Shown: positions 9,216 to 19,667, counted from the first letter of the stretch. The stretch: 64,000 nucleotides of DNA from Alphaproteobacteria bacterium CG1_02_46_17 (GCA_001871905.1 MNUG01000029.1:32218-96217); one strand, 5' to 3'. Numbers and translations: made by a program. Notes: generated by a model not told the origin, from the sequence alone.

Positions 9216-10802
9216 ATGTCAGTTGCCGCAAAGCCCCGCACCACACCACGTCCAGACCGCGTAAAAATCAAAACTGCTCTGCTGTCTGTATCTGACAAGA
9301 CCGGTTTGATGGAACTGGCTCAAAAACTGGGGCAAGCCGGCGTCAAACTTCTCTCGACCGGAGGAACCGCCAAAGCCCTGCGTGATGCAGGACTGGATGT
9401 CACAGACGTGTCAAGCCATACCGGATTTCCAGAAATTATGGATGGGCGGGTCAAAACCCTGCACCCCAAAGTCCACGGAGGCCTTCTCGCCCGTCGTGAC
9501 GATGCCGACCACGTCACAGCCATGACTGAACAAGATATCGAATCCATTGATTTGCTGGTTGTAAACCTGTACCCGTTCCGCGAAACAGTCGCCAAGGGTG
9601 CGGATTACGATAACTGCGTTGAAAATATCGATATTGGTGGCCCAGCCATGTTGCGTGCCGCCGCCAAAAACCACGATTTTGTAACCGTTGTCACCGACCC
9701 CGCCGATTACGCCGCCATCGCTGAAGAAATCGCCGCAGGCGGCACAACCTTTGCCACCCGCCAGCGCCTTGCTGCCAAAACCTATGCGACAACCGCCAGT
9801 TATGACGCCGCAATTTCGGCATGGTTTGCCAAAGAACTGGGGGAGACATTCCCTCAAACCCTGTCCGTTACCGCGACAAAACTTTCCACCCTGAGATACG
9901 GAGAAAATCCGCACCAGCAAGCCGCCGTCTATAGCGACGGGACAAATCGCGCCGGAGTCGTCACAGCCAGACAATTGCAAGGCAAGGAACTTTCCTACAA
10001 TAATCTCAACGACACAGATGCCGCGTTCGAGCTGGTCTCGGAATTCAAAGACCCGACCGTAGCCATTATCAAACACGCCAACCCATGTGGCGTCGCGTCG
10101 GGCAAAGATATGCTCTCGGCTTATCAATCCGCTCTTGTTTGTGATCCGACCAGTGCCTTTGGGGGAATTATCGCCCTCAACCGTCCTCTGGATGCCCCCA
10201 CCGCCCAGGAGATCATAAAAATTTTCTCGGAAGTCATTATTGCCCCTGAAATCACGATGGAAGCCCGCGAAGTTCTGGCTGCCAAAAAGAATATCCGCGT
10301 TCTTGAAACAGGTGCCATGACCGACCCGACACAAAACCGCATGACCTTGAGAACCATCTCGGGCGGCTGGTTGCTGCAAAATGCCGATTACGGACATATC
10401 ACCGAAGCAGACCTGAAAATCGTCACCAAGCGCCAACCCACCGAACAGGAACTCAAAGACTTGCTCTTTGCTTTCCGCGTTTGTAAACACGTCAAATCCA
10501 ACGCGATTATCTATGCCAAAGACGGAAAAACCGTCGGCATCGGCGCAGGCCAGATGTCCCGCGTCGATTCAAGCCGTATCGCCGCATGGAAGGCCAAGGA
10601 AGCAGGAACACAGATAGAAGGGTCTGTCGTGGCATCGGACGCATTCTTCCCCTTCCCTGACGGTTTATTGGCCGCAGCAGATGCAGGCGCCACCGCCGTG
10701 ATCCAACCCGGTGGATCAATCAAGGATGACGATGTTATCAAAGCAGCAGATGAACGGGGTCTGGCCATGGTTCTAACCGGAATGCGCCATTTCCGGCATT
10801 AA
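9216..10802 (+). CDS. purH: Bifunctional AICAR transformylase / IMP cyclohydrolase PurH
   Basis: PurH performs the last two steps of de novo IMP synthesis in the cytoplasm. An N-terminal MGS-like cyclohydrolase domain begins '[12 protein letters not shown]'. The C-terminal transformylase domain has 'RYGENPHQ', 'KHANPCGVA', '[10 protein letters not shown]' and 'KHVKSNAI'. The ORF track starts at 9174, but AAGGAG at 9201-9206 points to the ATG at 9216, giving 528 residues, close to the usual length. An in-frame ATG at 9207 directly abuts the ribosome site and is less likely. Its place after cheR looks incidental. Confidence 0.96.
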   Translation: MSVAAKPRTTPRPDRVKIKTALLSVSDKTGLMELAQKLGQAGVKLLSTGGTAKALRDAGLDVTDVSSHTGFPEIMDGRVKTLHPKVHGGLLARRDDADHVTAMTEQDIESIDLLVVNLYPFRETVAKGADYDNCVENIDIGGPAMLRAAAKNHDFVTVVTDPADYAAIAEEIAAGGTTFATRQRLAAKTYATTASYDAAISAWFAKELGETFPQTLSVTATKLSTLRYGENPHQQAAVYSDGTNRAGVVTARQLQGKELSYNNLNDTDAAFELVSEFKDPTVAIIKHANPCGVASGKDMLSAYQSALVCDPTSAFGGIIALNRPLDAPTAQEIIKIFSEVIIAPEITMEAREVLAAKKNIRVLETGAMTDPTQNRMTLRTISGGWLLQNADYGHITEADLKIVTKRQPTEQELKDLLFAFRVCKHVKSNAIIYAKDGKTVGIGAGQMSRVDSSRIAAWKAKEAGTQIEGSVVASDAFFPFPDGLLAAADAGATAVIQPGGSIKDDDVIKAADERGLAMVLTGMRHFRH

Positions 10803-10943
10803 TTATGCTTCTTCGAGAATATCCTGCGGATATATGAAAAAACATGGGCAATCTGCTCTGGAAATCAAAGGAAAAATGGGTATTCTAGCGCTTCCTGACG
10901 GAGCGGGATCCCCCGCCCCCCCAATTTTGGAGACAGAATCAAA

Positions 10944-11864
10944 GTGAAGAAAATACTTGTCCTTGGCGCAAATGGTATGTTGGGCGCGATGCTCACCAGA
11001 TGGTTTTCATCAAACCCTAATTTTTCCGTGACGGCCACCACCAGAAACGGACAATCCAGTGAAGCTTTGCGTGCCTTTTTACCATCCGGACAAGATGTTG
11101 AGTTTATTCCCCTTAATGCCGACACCACCACAGCCAAAGAATTGGCCACCATTCTGGGCAATTATGATTTTGCGATCAATGCCATCGGAAGAATAAAACA
11201 AAAAATCCGTGATAAAAATCTGGAAGATTATGAAAGCACTTTGCGTGCCAATGCACTCTTTTCTATCATTCTGGGGCAAGCCACAGAACAATCGGGTACC
11301 AAAGTCATCCAGATTGCCACCGATTGCGTTTATACAGGTGTGGACGGCCAATATAACGAAGATCATTTGCACGATGCCAACGACATTTATGGCCGCAGCA
11401 AAAGTGCCGGAGAGGTTATTAGCAAAAACCAAATCAATCTGCGGTGTTCCGTCATCGGCCCTGAGCTAAACTCATCCTATTCTCTACTGAGCTGGTTTTT
11501 ATCAAACAAGCAAGGCTCCACTCTCAATGGATTTTCCAATCATATCTGGAATGGCGTGACGTCTTTGCATTTTGCCAAAATCTGCCAAGGGGTCATTGAA
11601 AACCCGATGTCCTTGGACTTCGTTCCTCATATTGTTCCATCCAACACCATATCGAAACTCGACCTGCTGCGGGCTTTCCAGAAAAATTTTAATCGGCAAG
11701 ATATATCCATTACCGAAAAACAAGCCACAGAGGCCATTGACCGGACATTAACCACTAATCACCCTGACTTAAATATTGAGTTATGGCGCAACGCAGGGCA
11801 TGATGCCCCACCAACCATCGAAAGCATGGTCGAAGAACTCGCAACCTATATCGGACAAAAATAA
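10944..11864 (+). CDS. RmlD-like sugar-nucleotide reductase (SDR family)
   Basis: A 306-residue extended SDR protein. It has the Rossmann motif 'VLGANGMLGAML', a catalytic 'YGRSK' (YxxxK) preceded by 'IATDCVYTG', and overall resembles dTDP-4-dehydrorhamnose reductase. Its likely role is reduction or epimerisation of a nucleotide sugar for surface polysaccharide. The start is GTG at 10944 with GGAGA about 10 bases upstream. It ends one base before the methyltransferase ATG, so the pair and the following gene form an operon. The exact substrate cannot be read from sequence. Confidence 0.8.
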   Translation: MKKILVLGANGMLGAMLTRWFSSNPNFSVTATTRNGQSSEALRAFLPSGQDVEFIPLNADTTTAKELATILGNYDFAINAIGRIKQKIRDKNLEDYESTLRANALFSIILGQATEQSGTKVIQIATDCVYTGVDGQYNEDHLHDANDIYGRSKSAGEVISKNQINLRCSVIGPELNSSYSLLSWFLSNKQGSTLNGFSNHIWNGVTSLHFAKICQGVIENPMSLDFVPHIVPSNTISKLDLLRAFQKNFNRQDISITEKQATEAIDRTLTTNHPDLNIELWRNAGHDAPPTIESMVEELATYIGQK

Positions 11865-11865
11865 A

Positions 11866-12498
11866 ATGAGTGATTTTTTATACAAAGGCAAACGCCGGAT
11901 CATTACAACTCTGGAATCCCTATTGGGACTAAAGTCCATTCCTTTACGGGCCGATGGTAAAGTTGACCACAAATGGCACCAGAATTTTATTCTGAATCTG
12001 GCCAGCACCCTGCGCCCCGAAAACTATCTGGAGCTTGGCATTTATCATTGTGGTCTGTTTAACCAGATGATCCCATTTGCAAAAAACCTGACCGGCGTCG
12101 ATATTGCCCCGCAGGCCGGTGATTTTATGAACAAATCATCCAAGACGCGTTTTGTATGTTCCAGTACCGATGCTTACGCCGAGGAACTTCGCAAAACCGG
12201 CGAGACATTCGATTTCATCTTTATTGATGCCGACCATTCGAAAGAGGCCGTTCATTCCGACTTTACCAATTATTTCGAGCGGTTGCGTCCGCATGGGCTT
12301 TTGTTGTTGCATGACACACATCCGATTGATGATGCTGCCACCGATCAGGCAAGATGCGGGGACGGTCATATTGCGATCAATGATTTTTCACACAAGAACC
12401 AAAACTGGGAGATGATGACCATCCCGCTTCACCCCGGCCTGACCATCTGCCGCAAAAGAACAACCCAGTTGAGCTGGCAAGAACCCCAAAAGGTATAA
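11866..12498 (+). CDS. Class I SAM-dependent methyltransferase
   Basis: A 210-residue protein with a Rossmann methyltransferase core: 'YLELGIYHCGLF' (motif I-like), 'LTGVDIAP' (motif II) and 'FIFIDADHSKEA'. The ORF track begins at 11776, but that would overlap the upstream gene by 89 bases. The ATG at 11866, one base after its stop, is the natural start. Similar proteins occur in glycan clusters and often methylate sugars, but the acceptor here is unknown. Confidence 0.82.
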   Translation: MSDFLYKGKRRIITTLESLLGLKSIPLRADGKVDHKWHQNFILNLASTLRPENYLELGIYHCGLFNQMIPFAKNLTGVDIAPQAGDFMNKSSKTRFVCSSTDAYAEELRKTGETFDFIFIDADHSKEAVHSDFTNYFERLRPHGLLLLHDTHPIDDAATDQARCGDGHIAINDFSHKNQNWEMMTIPLHPGLTICRKRTTQLSWQEPQKV

Positions 12499-12503
12499 TC
12501 ACC

Positions 12504-13433
12504 ATGGAAATTCACATTCATACAACTGTTTCAAGCAATTCCCTGCGTTACTTTGATTATGTTTGTGAAAACTATATCGGATTGAGCAGTGGCAAACTTC
12601 CGGTTATATTCTACGCATATTGCCTTGATAAAGAATCCTATAACGAATTGTCAAAAGACAAGCGCATCCATCAGGCTGTCGGTCTGGAATTCGGGCGTGG
12701 ATCAATAGGACACGCCAGATCAATCGACACCGCCATTTCCAACTTCGCGGCAGGCCAGATCAACATCATTTCAGATACCGACATTGCCATTCTTGCTCAG
12801 GATTGGGATCTGGATTTACAGCAAGCCCTGTGCGGGCCTAATGCGGTCGGTGTTGTTGCAACTAAAATGGAAGGGTTCGGCGGATTTAATTGTGGCACTC
12901 TTGAAATCCAGCATTACAAGGAAAAACCAACCACCACATGGATGGCTATCTCTCCGCAATTCGACTTCTCGAAACTCACCGTCATGCCGGACAAGAAAAA
13001 TTATATCGACGTGACCAATGAAGAACTGGCCGATCTTTATCAAATTCCAGTCGGTCACAAAGTTTTGAAAGACACAGGCTGGCAAGTGCCCTCCTATCTG
13101 AAAGACAACAACATTCCTTACATCGCAATGGATATTGTCAAACCGACCAGCCCCGAATCCATCGCCCTCAAAGGATGCAACCCATACCATGATGAGTTTC
13201 ATTGGAATGGAAAGCCTTTTCTGGCGCATCAGCGCGGTTCTATGAAACACCGTTTCCGTATTGATCCTTTATCTCAGGATTTTTACAACGCTTGCGACAA
13301 GTTTTTGGATAACCCGTCATGGGCTGTTTTCCCAACCAAAAAAGATAAACAAAAAGCGTTGGTGCAAGACCTAATCAGTCTAGCCAAGACTCCAGTCCGC
13401 ATAGCTCGCCGCCTCGTCGCAGGACAAAAGTAA
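12504..13433 (+). CDS. Probable GT-A-type glycosyltransferase
   Basis: A 309-residue soluble protein that I cannot assign to a named family. An N-terminal strand-like segment is followed by 'NIISDTDIAIL', which resembles the DxD nucleotide-sugar/metal site of GT-A glycosyltransferases. A distal 'HEFHW'-like region and 'GSMKHRF' motif lie near the C-terminus. It follows the methyltransferase by 5 bases and converges with galE, so it belongs to the glycan locus. A transferase role is inference from the DxD-like motif and context. Confidence 0.55.
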   Translation: MEIHIHTTVSSNSLRYFDYVCENYIGLSSGKLPVIFYAYCLDKESYNELSKDKRIHQAVGLEFGRGSIGHARSIDTAISNFAAGQINIISDTDIAILAQDWDLDLQQALCGPNAVGVVATKMEGFGGFNCGTLEIQHYKEKPTTTWMAISPQFDFSKLTVMPDKKNYIDVTNEELADLYQIPVGHKVLKDTGWQVPSYLKDNNIPYIAMDIVKPTSPESIALKGCNPYHDEFHWNGKPFLAHQRGSMKHRFRIDPLSQDFYNACDKFLDNPSWAVFPTKKDKQKALVQDLISLAKTPVRIARRLVAGQK

Positions 13434-13435
13434 AA

Positions 13436-14443
13436 TTAACTTTTGCGACTGGAAATCCAGCGATGATGGTCACGGCACATCTGTGATACATCGCGTTTGG
13501 CACTCCATCCAAGGAACTGTTCAGCCAATTCGACATTGGCGCACACATGTGCGGCATCCCCGGCGCGGCGCGGCCCGTATTCAAAGGAGATCTGAACACT
13601 GTTGGCTGTTTCATAGGACTTGATCAACGCAACAACGCTCAAGCCCTTCCCCGTTCCGATATTGAGTAAAAACCCGTGATCGAGAGACAAAAGCCTTTCC
13701 AATGCCACGACATGGGCTTCCGCCACATCCATCACATGAATAAAGTCCCGAACGGCTGTGCCGTCTGGTGTGTCGTAATCCTGACCATAGACAACCAGCT
13801 TTTCAAGCTTGCCAGCAACAACTTGACCCAAGATTGGCATCAGATTATTGGGGCGACCTTTCGGGTTTTCACCAATCAGGCCACTTTCATGTGCCCCCAC
13901 CGGATTGAAATATCGCAAGATAGCGGCATTCAAATCACCGGAAAATTCGACATCACGCAAAATCTGTTCACTGAATAATTTTCCATGCCCATATGGATTA
14001 ATCGGCGCCAAGGGTGCATCTTCCTTGTAATATCCGTGGGCATCAGGCGCATAGACTGTGGCGCTGCTGCTAAAAACAAACTTTGTAACACTCTTATCCT
14101 TCATCACATTCAGGATAGAAAATAACCCGTCGAGATTTTCCTCGTAATAAGACAGCGGGTTCTTAACCGAGTCTTCGACAGCCTTTTTGGCAGCCAGATG
14201 AATCACGGCGACAGGTTGATACGCATCAAAAATTTTTGCAACCTCATCCCGGTTGCAAACATCAATCTGGTAGAAAGGCAGGGGTTTCGAAGACGTAATC
14301 TGTTCGATCATTCCGATGGTTTCAGGAAACGCATTCGACAGATCATCAATAATGACAGGTGTATATCCGGATTGAATCAACGCCACACAAATATGACTGC
14401 CGATATATCCCGCCCCACCTGTTACAATTACATTCCTGTTCAT
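13436..14443 (-). CDS. galE: UDP-glucose 4-epimerase
   Basis: GalE interconverts UDP-glucose and UDP-galactose (or the GlcNAc/GalNAc pair) using bound NAD. The 335-residue protein has 'VTGGAGYIGSHIC' for NAD binding, 'FSSSATVYA' with the catalytic Ser/Thr region and 'NPYGHGK' (YxxxK). The length is normal for the family. It is the last gene of the long minus-strand operon, 10 bases after the GT2-GT4 fusion, and converges tail to tail with the plus-strand gene. It probably supplies a galactose-type donor for the glycosyltransferases upstream. Confidence 0.93.
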   Translation of the reverse strand: MNRNVIVTGGAGYIGSHICVALIQSGYTPVIIDDLSNAFPETIGMIEQITSSKPLPFYQIDVCNRDEVAKIFDAYQPVAVIHLAAKKAVEDSVKNPLSYYEENLDGLFSILNVMKDKSVTKFVFSSSATVYAPDAHGYYKEDAPLAPINPYGHGKLFSEQILRDVEFSGDLNAAILRYFNPVGAHESGLIGENPKGRPNNLMPILGQVVAGKLEKLVVYGQDYDTPDGTAVRDFIHVMDVAEAHVVALERLLSLDHGFLLNIGTGKGLSVVALIKSYETANSVQISFEYGPRRAGDAAHVCANVELAEQFLGWSAKRDVSQMCRDHHRWISSRKS

Positions 14444-14453
14444 CCCCTACCCC

Positions 14454-16445
14454 TTACTTCAACATGTCACTGATTGTCTGGCGATACACATCCAGAATAA
14501 TCGGTGCTGAAAATTTTTTGCAAACGATACGCCGCGCTTCTTCCTTCATAGCATAGAACCGGTCTTCCGACAAAGACAGGGCTTTGCCCATTGCTTGCGC
14601 TAGAGACTCCGCAGACCTGAGCTCTACCAGAAACCCGTTTACTCCGTCTTCGACCACATCTTTACATCCCGCAACATCTGTCGCAATCATCGGTCGGCGC
14701 AATGCCGCCGATTCAAGCAAGGCCAAGGGGACACCTTCGCGGTAAGACGGCAGAACCGAAAACGCTGCATTAACAATAGAAGGCCGGACATCCGTTGCAA
14801 CGCCAAGATAAGTTATCGGGAAATCCCGACAGAGCGTGTCAAATTCATCCCGCGACAGTGCGGCAGGATTATCCATATCCAAATCCCCCAACAGATAAAA
14901 AATTGCGTCAGGAAAGTTTTGGCGAACAAGTTTGGCTGCTGCAGCATATTCAACAATCCCCTTATCCCGCAAAATACGCGAGATCATCAAAAAAGATTGA
15001 GGATGGTATGAGGACGCCTGAATTTTTCTATCATCAAAATAATCCGTATCAATCCCCTCGCCTGCCACCATATGAAGTTTTGATTTCAAAAACGGGTAGT
15101 ACCCGCCCAGAACATCGGCATCATCCTGATTGAGCGTCCAGACACGTTTGGCAAATGACAGTCCCGTACTTAAAATCGTCCGCGCCACTTTTGCTTTCAA
15201 ACTTTTCTGGATAAAGGCATAACCCAATCCGGTCACCACAGCCAAAGAAGGAATTGCCAGAAATTTAGCCAGAAACGGAACATAGGCATTTGGTTTAATG
15301 GTATAAGACACCACCAGATCAGGAGAAATCCGTTTCAAAATCCTGTAAAGCTGGAAGACAGATTTTATTTCCTGAAACGGCGCAACCCCCGCGCGACTTA
15401 AAGAAACCGGATAAAACTCGACACCCAGATCCCGCAATGTTTTTTCGGTCTCGACATCAGGCGCCGCCAAACACGATACGCGAACCCCATCCTGCATTAA
15501 TCCGCTGATAATATGTCCCCTGAACCTGACCAGAGATGCAGCGGTGTTGGAGACAAAAACAATATGCGGTGGAAGTTTTTCTTCCATCTGATCGAGAAAC
15601 TGCTGCGCCTTATGCCTATCATCATCTATCTTTGACGCAGAAAGTTTTTTATTCCGGTAATAACCCGAGATAAAAGGAAATAACTGCGCAACATCAAACA
15701 GGGATTTTGCAATAAAAACGCCAACCGATAGAGCCGCATTTTTATAGTTTTTGTGCTGCGTAAAAAAACCGAGCTGGGATTTCAATGTATGCCGTCGTGC
15801 AATTGACGTTTTCTGGTACTGAAATTTTCCTTGTCGATAACACAACACGACATCAGGCAGACAGGCAAATCTGCTTGATTGATAGGATCTCAATAACAAA
15901 TCCTGATCTTCGGCACGCCAGATCTCCGGTAACGCATAACCATATTTCAAAAACCAGTCCCGTTTTCCCATCCATGTTGGATGCGGCATTGGAAAGTTAT
16001 TCCATGGCCGACGGGTTATCGTCGCATGATCCGGCGCAAAGGGCAGTAATCCGAAAATTCTGTGCTGGTCATCAAACACCACGGCACGACCCGCCACAAC
16101 ATCAATATCCAAATGGCGTTCGAGATACGTAACCTGTTTTTGAAAACGATCTGGAAAGGCCAGATCGTCGGCATCCATCCGCGCAACATATTTCCCACGA
16201 CACTGCGTCAAAGCTTCATTCAACCGCCGTGGCAAGCCTTGGTTGGTGTGATCTCCCATCACCTTCAAACGTGGGTCGGCAATGCCGTCCAGAACGCCCA
16301 AAGTTCCGTCGGTTGATCCGTCATTCATGACAATTAATTCAAAATCAGTAAAGCTTTGCTGTAGAATGCTCTGCACTGCCGCCAGAATAGTGCGTTCATT
16401 ATTAAAGACTGGCAAAATTACACTGAGCATCAGAGCCATATCCAT
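14454..16445 (-). CDS. Two-domain glycosyltransferase (GT2 fused to GT4)
   Basis: About 663 residues. The N-terminal half is a GT2 transferase: 'SVILPVFNNERTIL', 'MNDGSTDGT' and 'ARMDADDLAFP' with the DxD. The C-terminal half (from about residue 295) is a GT-B/GT4 transferase beginning 'PPHIVFVSNTAASL', with 'VLPSYREGVPLALLESAALRRP' as the donor-site Ex7E region. The best start is ATG at 16445, sharing one base with the stop of the upstream gene (TGATG), not 16463 as in the ORF track. The fusion may add two consecutive sugars of the same repeat unit. No membrane segment is obvious. Confidence 0.88.
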   Translation of the reverse strand: MDMALMLSVILPVFNNERTILAAVQSILQQSFTDFELIVMNDGSTDGTLGVLDGIADPRLKVMGDHTNQGLPRRLNEALTQCRGKYVARMDADDLAFPDRFQKQVTYLERHLDIDVVAGRAVVFDDQHRIFGLLPFAPDHATITRRPWNNFPMPHPTWMGKRDWFLKYGYALPEIWRAEDQDLLLRSYQSSRFACLPDVVLCYRQGKFQYQKTSIARRHTLKSQLGFFTQHKNYKNAALSVGVFIAKSLFDVAQLFPFISGYYRNKKLSASKIDDDRHKAQQFLDQMEEKLPPHIVFVSNTAASLVRFRGHIISGLMQDGVRVSCLAAPDVETEKTLRDLGVEFYPVSLSRAGVAPFQEIKSVFQLYRILKRISPDLVVSYTIKPNAYVPFLAKFLAIPSLAVVTGLGYAFIQKSLKAKVARTILSTGLSFAKRVWTLNQDDADVLGGYYPFLKSKLHMVAGEGIDTDYFDDRKIQASSYHPQSFLMISRILRDKGIVEYAAAAKLVRQNFPDAIFYLLGDLDMDNPAALSRDEFDTLCRDFPITYLGVATDVRPSIVNAAFSVLPSYREGVPLALLESAALRRPMIATDVAGCKDVVEDGVNGFLVELRSAESLAQAMGKALSLSEDRFYAMKEEARRIVCKKFSAPIILDVYRQTISDMLK

Positions 16446-17545
16446 CACCCCGCACCGGAACATAATTTCGAGAAGATCTCCCTGTGACGTTGCCCCCAGA
16501 AAGATAAATCGAATTTTTCAACGGCACGAGCGCGCGCCGCCAGAGCATATACGTCCCTGTTTGCAATAATAGCTTCCATCCCGCGAGCGAGATCTTCGGC
16601 AGAGGGCACAGGTTGGTCTTCATAGGTTTCAGGAACATTGATCCCGATACCGGCATCCGTCCCGACCAGTTCAGGAACTCCTCCCGATGCCGAATAAAGA
16701 ATAGGCAGCCCACAAGACATAGCTTCCAATACCACATTGGGACATGGGTCATTATGTTTGGTCATCAGATAGGCATCAGCCGATGCAAAAACATGCGGTG
16801 CGGACATCCGGTCATAAGCGCCGGAGAGAATAAAATATTGATCCAGTGCGCGGTCACTGATTTTCCGACGGAAATCCTGTTCCAGATCAGCGGGCAGAAT
16901 ACCGGAGAAAGACAGTTCAACTTTTAGGCCTTTTTGCCGTGCAATGACCAGAGCATCGAGCGCATTGGTCAAGCGGTAATAGGTCGAAAGCCCAATATGT
17001 CCAGTCACCAAAAAACGAAAGTTTTCGCGTGCAGGATGATTCAAGGGTGGTACAAAATTCTTAGTATCAACCGCGTTATACAGAATTTCAAAAGATTTTG
17101 CGGTCGTCCCCAAAAATTTATCGGCCGATTTTTTACAGAATTCAGACTGGTAAAACACATGGTCGGCCAAATCCAGTGCGCGCGCCATCCGCGCATTTTC
17201 TTCCTGCCAATCCTTTGGATACCATGCCGGATAAAAAACGCCATTTTGATTAATAACAAGTTTAACGCCTTTTGCCTTTATTTTTTTGATTATCTCTGTT
17301 GGCAGATACAAGGCACCAGATGACAAATAAAGAACATTAAAATCAAAACGGTTTTCGGGAAAAATATCCTGCAACAACTTGACCTTGACCTGTGGCCCGC
17401 CACGATATCCTGCCCGCGCACCACCATAAAAAACCCGCAAGTCATGTTGAGAAGCAGTCAAGGAAGACAGACATATCCCCGCATAGGCCGCATAGCCCAC
17501 GGCCCGCCCATAAAGTTCACGTTTTATCTTTCCCAGCAGGTTCAT
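16445..17545 (-). CDS. GT4-family glycosyltransferase
   Basis: A 366-residue GT-B transferase. The N-terminal half contains a glycine-rich loop 'YGGARAGYRGGP'. The C-terminal half contains 'RFLVTGHIGLSTYYR' and the nucleotide-sugar site 'PNVVLEAMSCGLPILYSASGG'. Its start overlaps the upstream glycosyltransferase stop by 4 bases and its own stop overlaps the next gene by 1, showing tight translational coupling. It probably transfers one sugar of the surface glycan; donor and acceptor are unknown. Confidence 0.87.
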   Translation of the reverse strand: MNLLGKIKRELYGRAVGYAAYAGICLSSLTASQHDLRVFYGGARAGYRGGPQVKVKLLQDIFPENRFDFNVLYLSSGALYLPTEIIKKIKAKGVKLVINQNGVFYPAWYPKDWQEENARMARALDLADHVFYQSEFCKKSADKFLGTTAKSFEILYNAVDTKNFVPPLNHPARENFRFLVTGHIGLSTYYRLTNALDALVIARQKGLKVELSFSGILPADLEQDFRRKISDRALDQYFILSGAYDRMSAPHVFASADAYLMTKHNDPCPNVVLEAMSCGLPILYSASGGVPELVGTDAGIGINVPETYEDQPVPSAEDLARGMEAIIANRDVYALAARARAVEKFDLSFWGQRHREIFSKLCSGAG

Positions 17546-18639
17546 ACCATATCCTTATAAACCAGATCATAATGCGCCCGACCGATCTTTGACCAGTCAT
17601 AGTTAAGAATATCTTCCCGCGCCTGATCTGTCACCATACGCATCCTGTCGCGATTGGAACACGCATCAAGAATTTTAAGTGCCAGTGCCTCGACATCACC
17701 AACATCAACCAGAACGCCGTTACGACCGGAAACAATCACATCTTCGGCCATTCCAACTTTAGTGCTTGCCACAAAGACGCCAGACGCCATCGCCTCCAAT
17801 ATTCCTTTGGGGCCACCTTCTTCCCGCGACGGATTGATATAGACATCCAGCGGCGCAAAACGCGACGGCAAATCCAGATAGTCTTCCAGAAATTCATGGG
17901 CATAAGGAATACCCTCATCATCAAGATGTTTTTTAACAAACCCGCGCGCAGGCCCCGTAAGCAACACAAAAACCGGAACATCTTTTGCCAGTCGTTTGGC
18001 AACATCAACAAGAACATCCGGCCCCTTAATCAGCTTTGGTTCCATCCCGTCACCCCAGCCAACACCATCCTTTTGGAATGACCCGATCACTAACTGGTGA
18101 TCTTTGATACCGTATTTTTCTCGCGCGGCACGACGTTGGGATTCGGAAAAAGGTTTGAACAAATTGCAATCAACACCGATCGGTATGCGTACCAGTTTCT
18201 CGCGTGGCACGCCCCATTCCAGAAGACGGCGTTCAATCAGGCTCGCCGCCGTAATCACTTTGTCCAGATAGGGAAGCCCTTCGAGAAATTCATCGACATG
18301 ACGCGCCATTCCAGCATCATCGGATTTTTTCCCGTGAAAAAACGTGCAAACCATCCTGTTCGAGCGCGCCATATGTTTATACCAGGACACAAATTGAAAC
18401 TGTGACCCGAAATGCGCGATTTTGTGAGACAGTAAAAATGGATTTTCTTCAACCACGATCAAACTAGGGCTGATCTTATCAACCTCCCTAGCCACATAAT
18501 GACCATCCCATTTGATCGACCAATTTCCCTTTTCAATGATAAAGCGCACCGGATGTTTTGAACTATGCGGCAAATGCATCGCATCAGCCATCCGGACAGG
18601 CAACGTAGAAAGCGGATATTTGTAACGTGCCAGCCCCAT
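17542..18639 (-). CDS. GT4-family glycosyltransferase
   Basis: A retaining GT4 transferase of about 365 residues. Typical features are 'RIPIGVDCNLFKP', 'GVGWGDG' and the C-terminal donor site 'SREEGGPKGILEAMASGVFVA'. The ORF track starts at 18690, inside the preceding gene. The internal ATG at 18639, 5 bases after the upstream stop, fits the close spacing of the operon better, although no clear Shine-Dalgarno precedes it. It overlaps the next gene by 4 bases. Specificity is unknown. Confidence 0.85.
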   Translation of the reverse strand: MGLARYKYPLSTLPVRMADAMHLPHSSKHPVRFIIEKGNWSIKWDGHYVAREVDKISPSLIVVEENPFLLSHKIAHFGSQFQFVSWYKHMARSNRMVCTFFHGKKSDDAGMARHVDEFLEGLPYLDKVITAASLIERRLLEWGVPREKLVRIPIGVDCNLFKPFSESQRRAAREKYGIKDHQLVIGSFQKDGVGWGDGMEPKLIKGPDVLVDVAKRLAKDVPVFVLLTGPARGFVKKHLDDEGIPYAHEFLEDYLDLPSRFAPLDVYINPSREEGGPKGILEAMASGVFVASTKVGMAEDVIVSGRNGVLVDVGDVEALALKILDACSNRDRMRMVTDQAREDILNYDWSKIGRAHYDLVYKDMV

Positions 18640-18644
18640 ATCAT

Positions 18645-19667
18645 CTATACCGGAATTTGATTGATTAGAAACAAAGGAATATTGCGCCATAATTTGCGTT
18701 GTGCCGCGATGTCAGATTTTTGCACAAATATCCTGTCAAGAAAAGTAATCCAGTCGGCGACCATACGTTCTGCCGTATGCGGATAACCGGAAATTTTCAG
18801 ACAATAATCCTGATAGTGATCGCGTAGCGCATAAAGCGCAGCCTCGACATCATCGACACCGTTATACCCGACCCCGAATCCGTCACAATATTCAGGCATA
18901 CATCCGGAAAGGCGATACACAATCGGCAACCCGCAGCAGGCACCTTCGTTCTGGTGATTGCCCCCCGGTTCGTTAATTGAGCCAGTCAAATAGGCGTGAA
19001 AACCCCGCAAACGGTCGGCCAGAGCTTCCCCATCCAAGGGTGCAATATGATCGATAGCATTGAACCGATACCCATCCGGCAACCTGCCGATATAGCTCAT
19101 CGAAAAATGCGTGGGAAAATCGGCTTGGCCCAGTAACTGGTCAACCCGTTCATACACATCAAATCCCTTGAATCGGTGATATCCCCAGTGATGAGTGACA
19201 AATTTAAGCGGCCCCGTTCCATCCCAAGGCACGAACCCATTGGCGTGAAATATTTTTTGATCGGCCCCGTTCAAAATGACATCACATCTGGAATGGTCTT
19301 TATTTTTCCAAGCTGGTAAATCCATCAACCAACTACCAACAAAGACTGTGAAATCCGCCGCATAATTGGCACGCAACAGGCGATCAGTAATAAATTTTTC
19401 GCCTTTGCGTTCATCACATTCGTTGATCCTGTGTACCACAAGTGTTTGGGGATACTTCACCAAATGGCGCAGAATTGCTCCCGCCCCGAATGTCACATTA
19501 GGCGAACGCACTCGCGTTTCCACCATCAAAATCACATCAACGTCAGACGATAGATGATGAACCACAGAGTGTCCGCGAGCCGTCATCCCTTCGACCAAGG
19601 CCTGCACAAAGCGGTTTCCACCACCCCATGGCCCGTCATAAGGTTGTTGGTTAATGGCAATAATCAT
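18645..19667 (-). CDS. GT-B-type glycosyltransferase-like protein
   Basis: A 340-residue protein with GT4-like layout. It opens with 'IAINQQPYDGPWGGGNRFV', has 'DVILNGADQKIFH' before the second domain, and 'SINEPGGNHQNEGACCGLPIVY', an Ex7E-like donor site. The family match is weaker than for its neighbours. It starts inside the 3' end of the ABC transporter gene (4-base overlap) and lies 5 bases before the next glycosyltransferase. A role in assembling the same glycan is inferred from the operon. Confidence 0.72.
   Translation of the reverse strand: MIIAINQQPYDGPWGGGNRFVQALVEGMTARGHSVVHHLSSDVDVILMVETRVRSPNVTFGAGAILRHLVKYPQTLVVHRINECDERKGEKFITDRLLRANYAADFTVFVGSWLMDLPAWKNKDHSRCDVILNGADQKIFHANGFVPWDGTGPLKFVTHHWGYHRFKGFDVYERVDQLLGQADFPTHFSMSYIGRLPDGYRFNAIDHIAPLDGEALADRLRGFHAYLTGSINEPGGNHQNEGACCGLPIVYRLSGCMPEYCDGFGVGYNGVDDVEAALYALRDHYQDYCLKISGYPHTAERMVADWITFLDRIFVQKSDIAAQRKLWRNIPLFLINQIPV

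Noticed and set aside
9411-10490. Minus-strand ORF of 359 codons
   Set aside because: Lies wholly antisense to purH, is Gly/Cys/Phe-rich as expected of a frame shadow, and has no recognisable motif.
10819-10833. ATATCC-TGC-GGATAT hairpin after purH
   Set aside because: Short AT-rich stem without a T-run on the plus strand; not convincing as the purH terminator.
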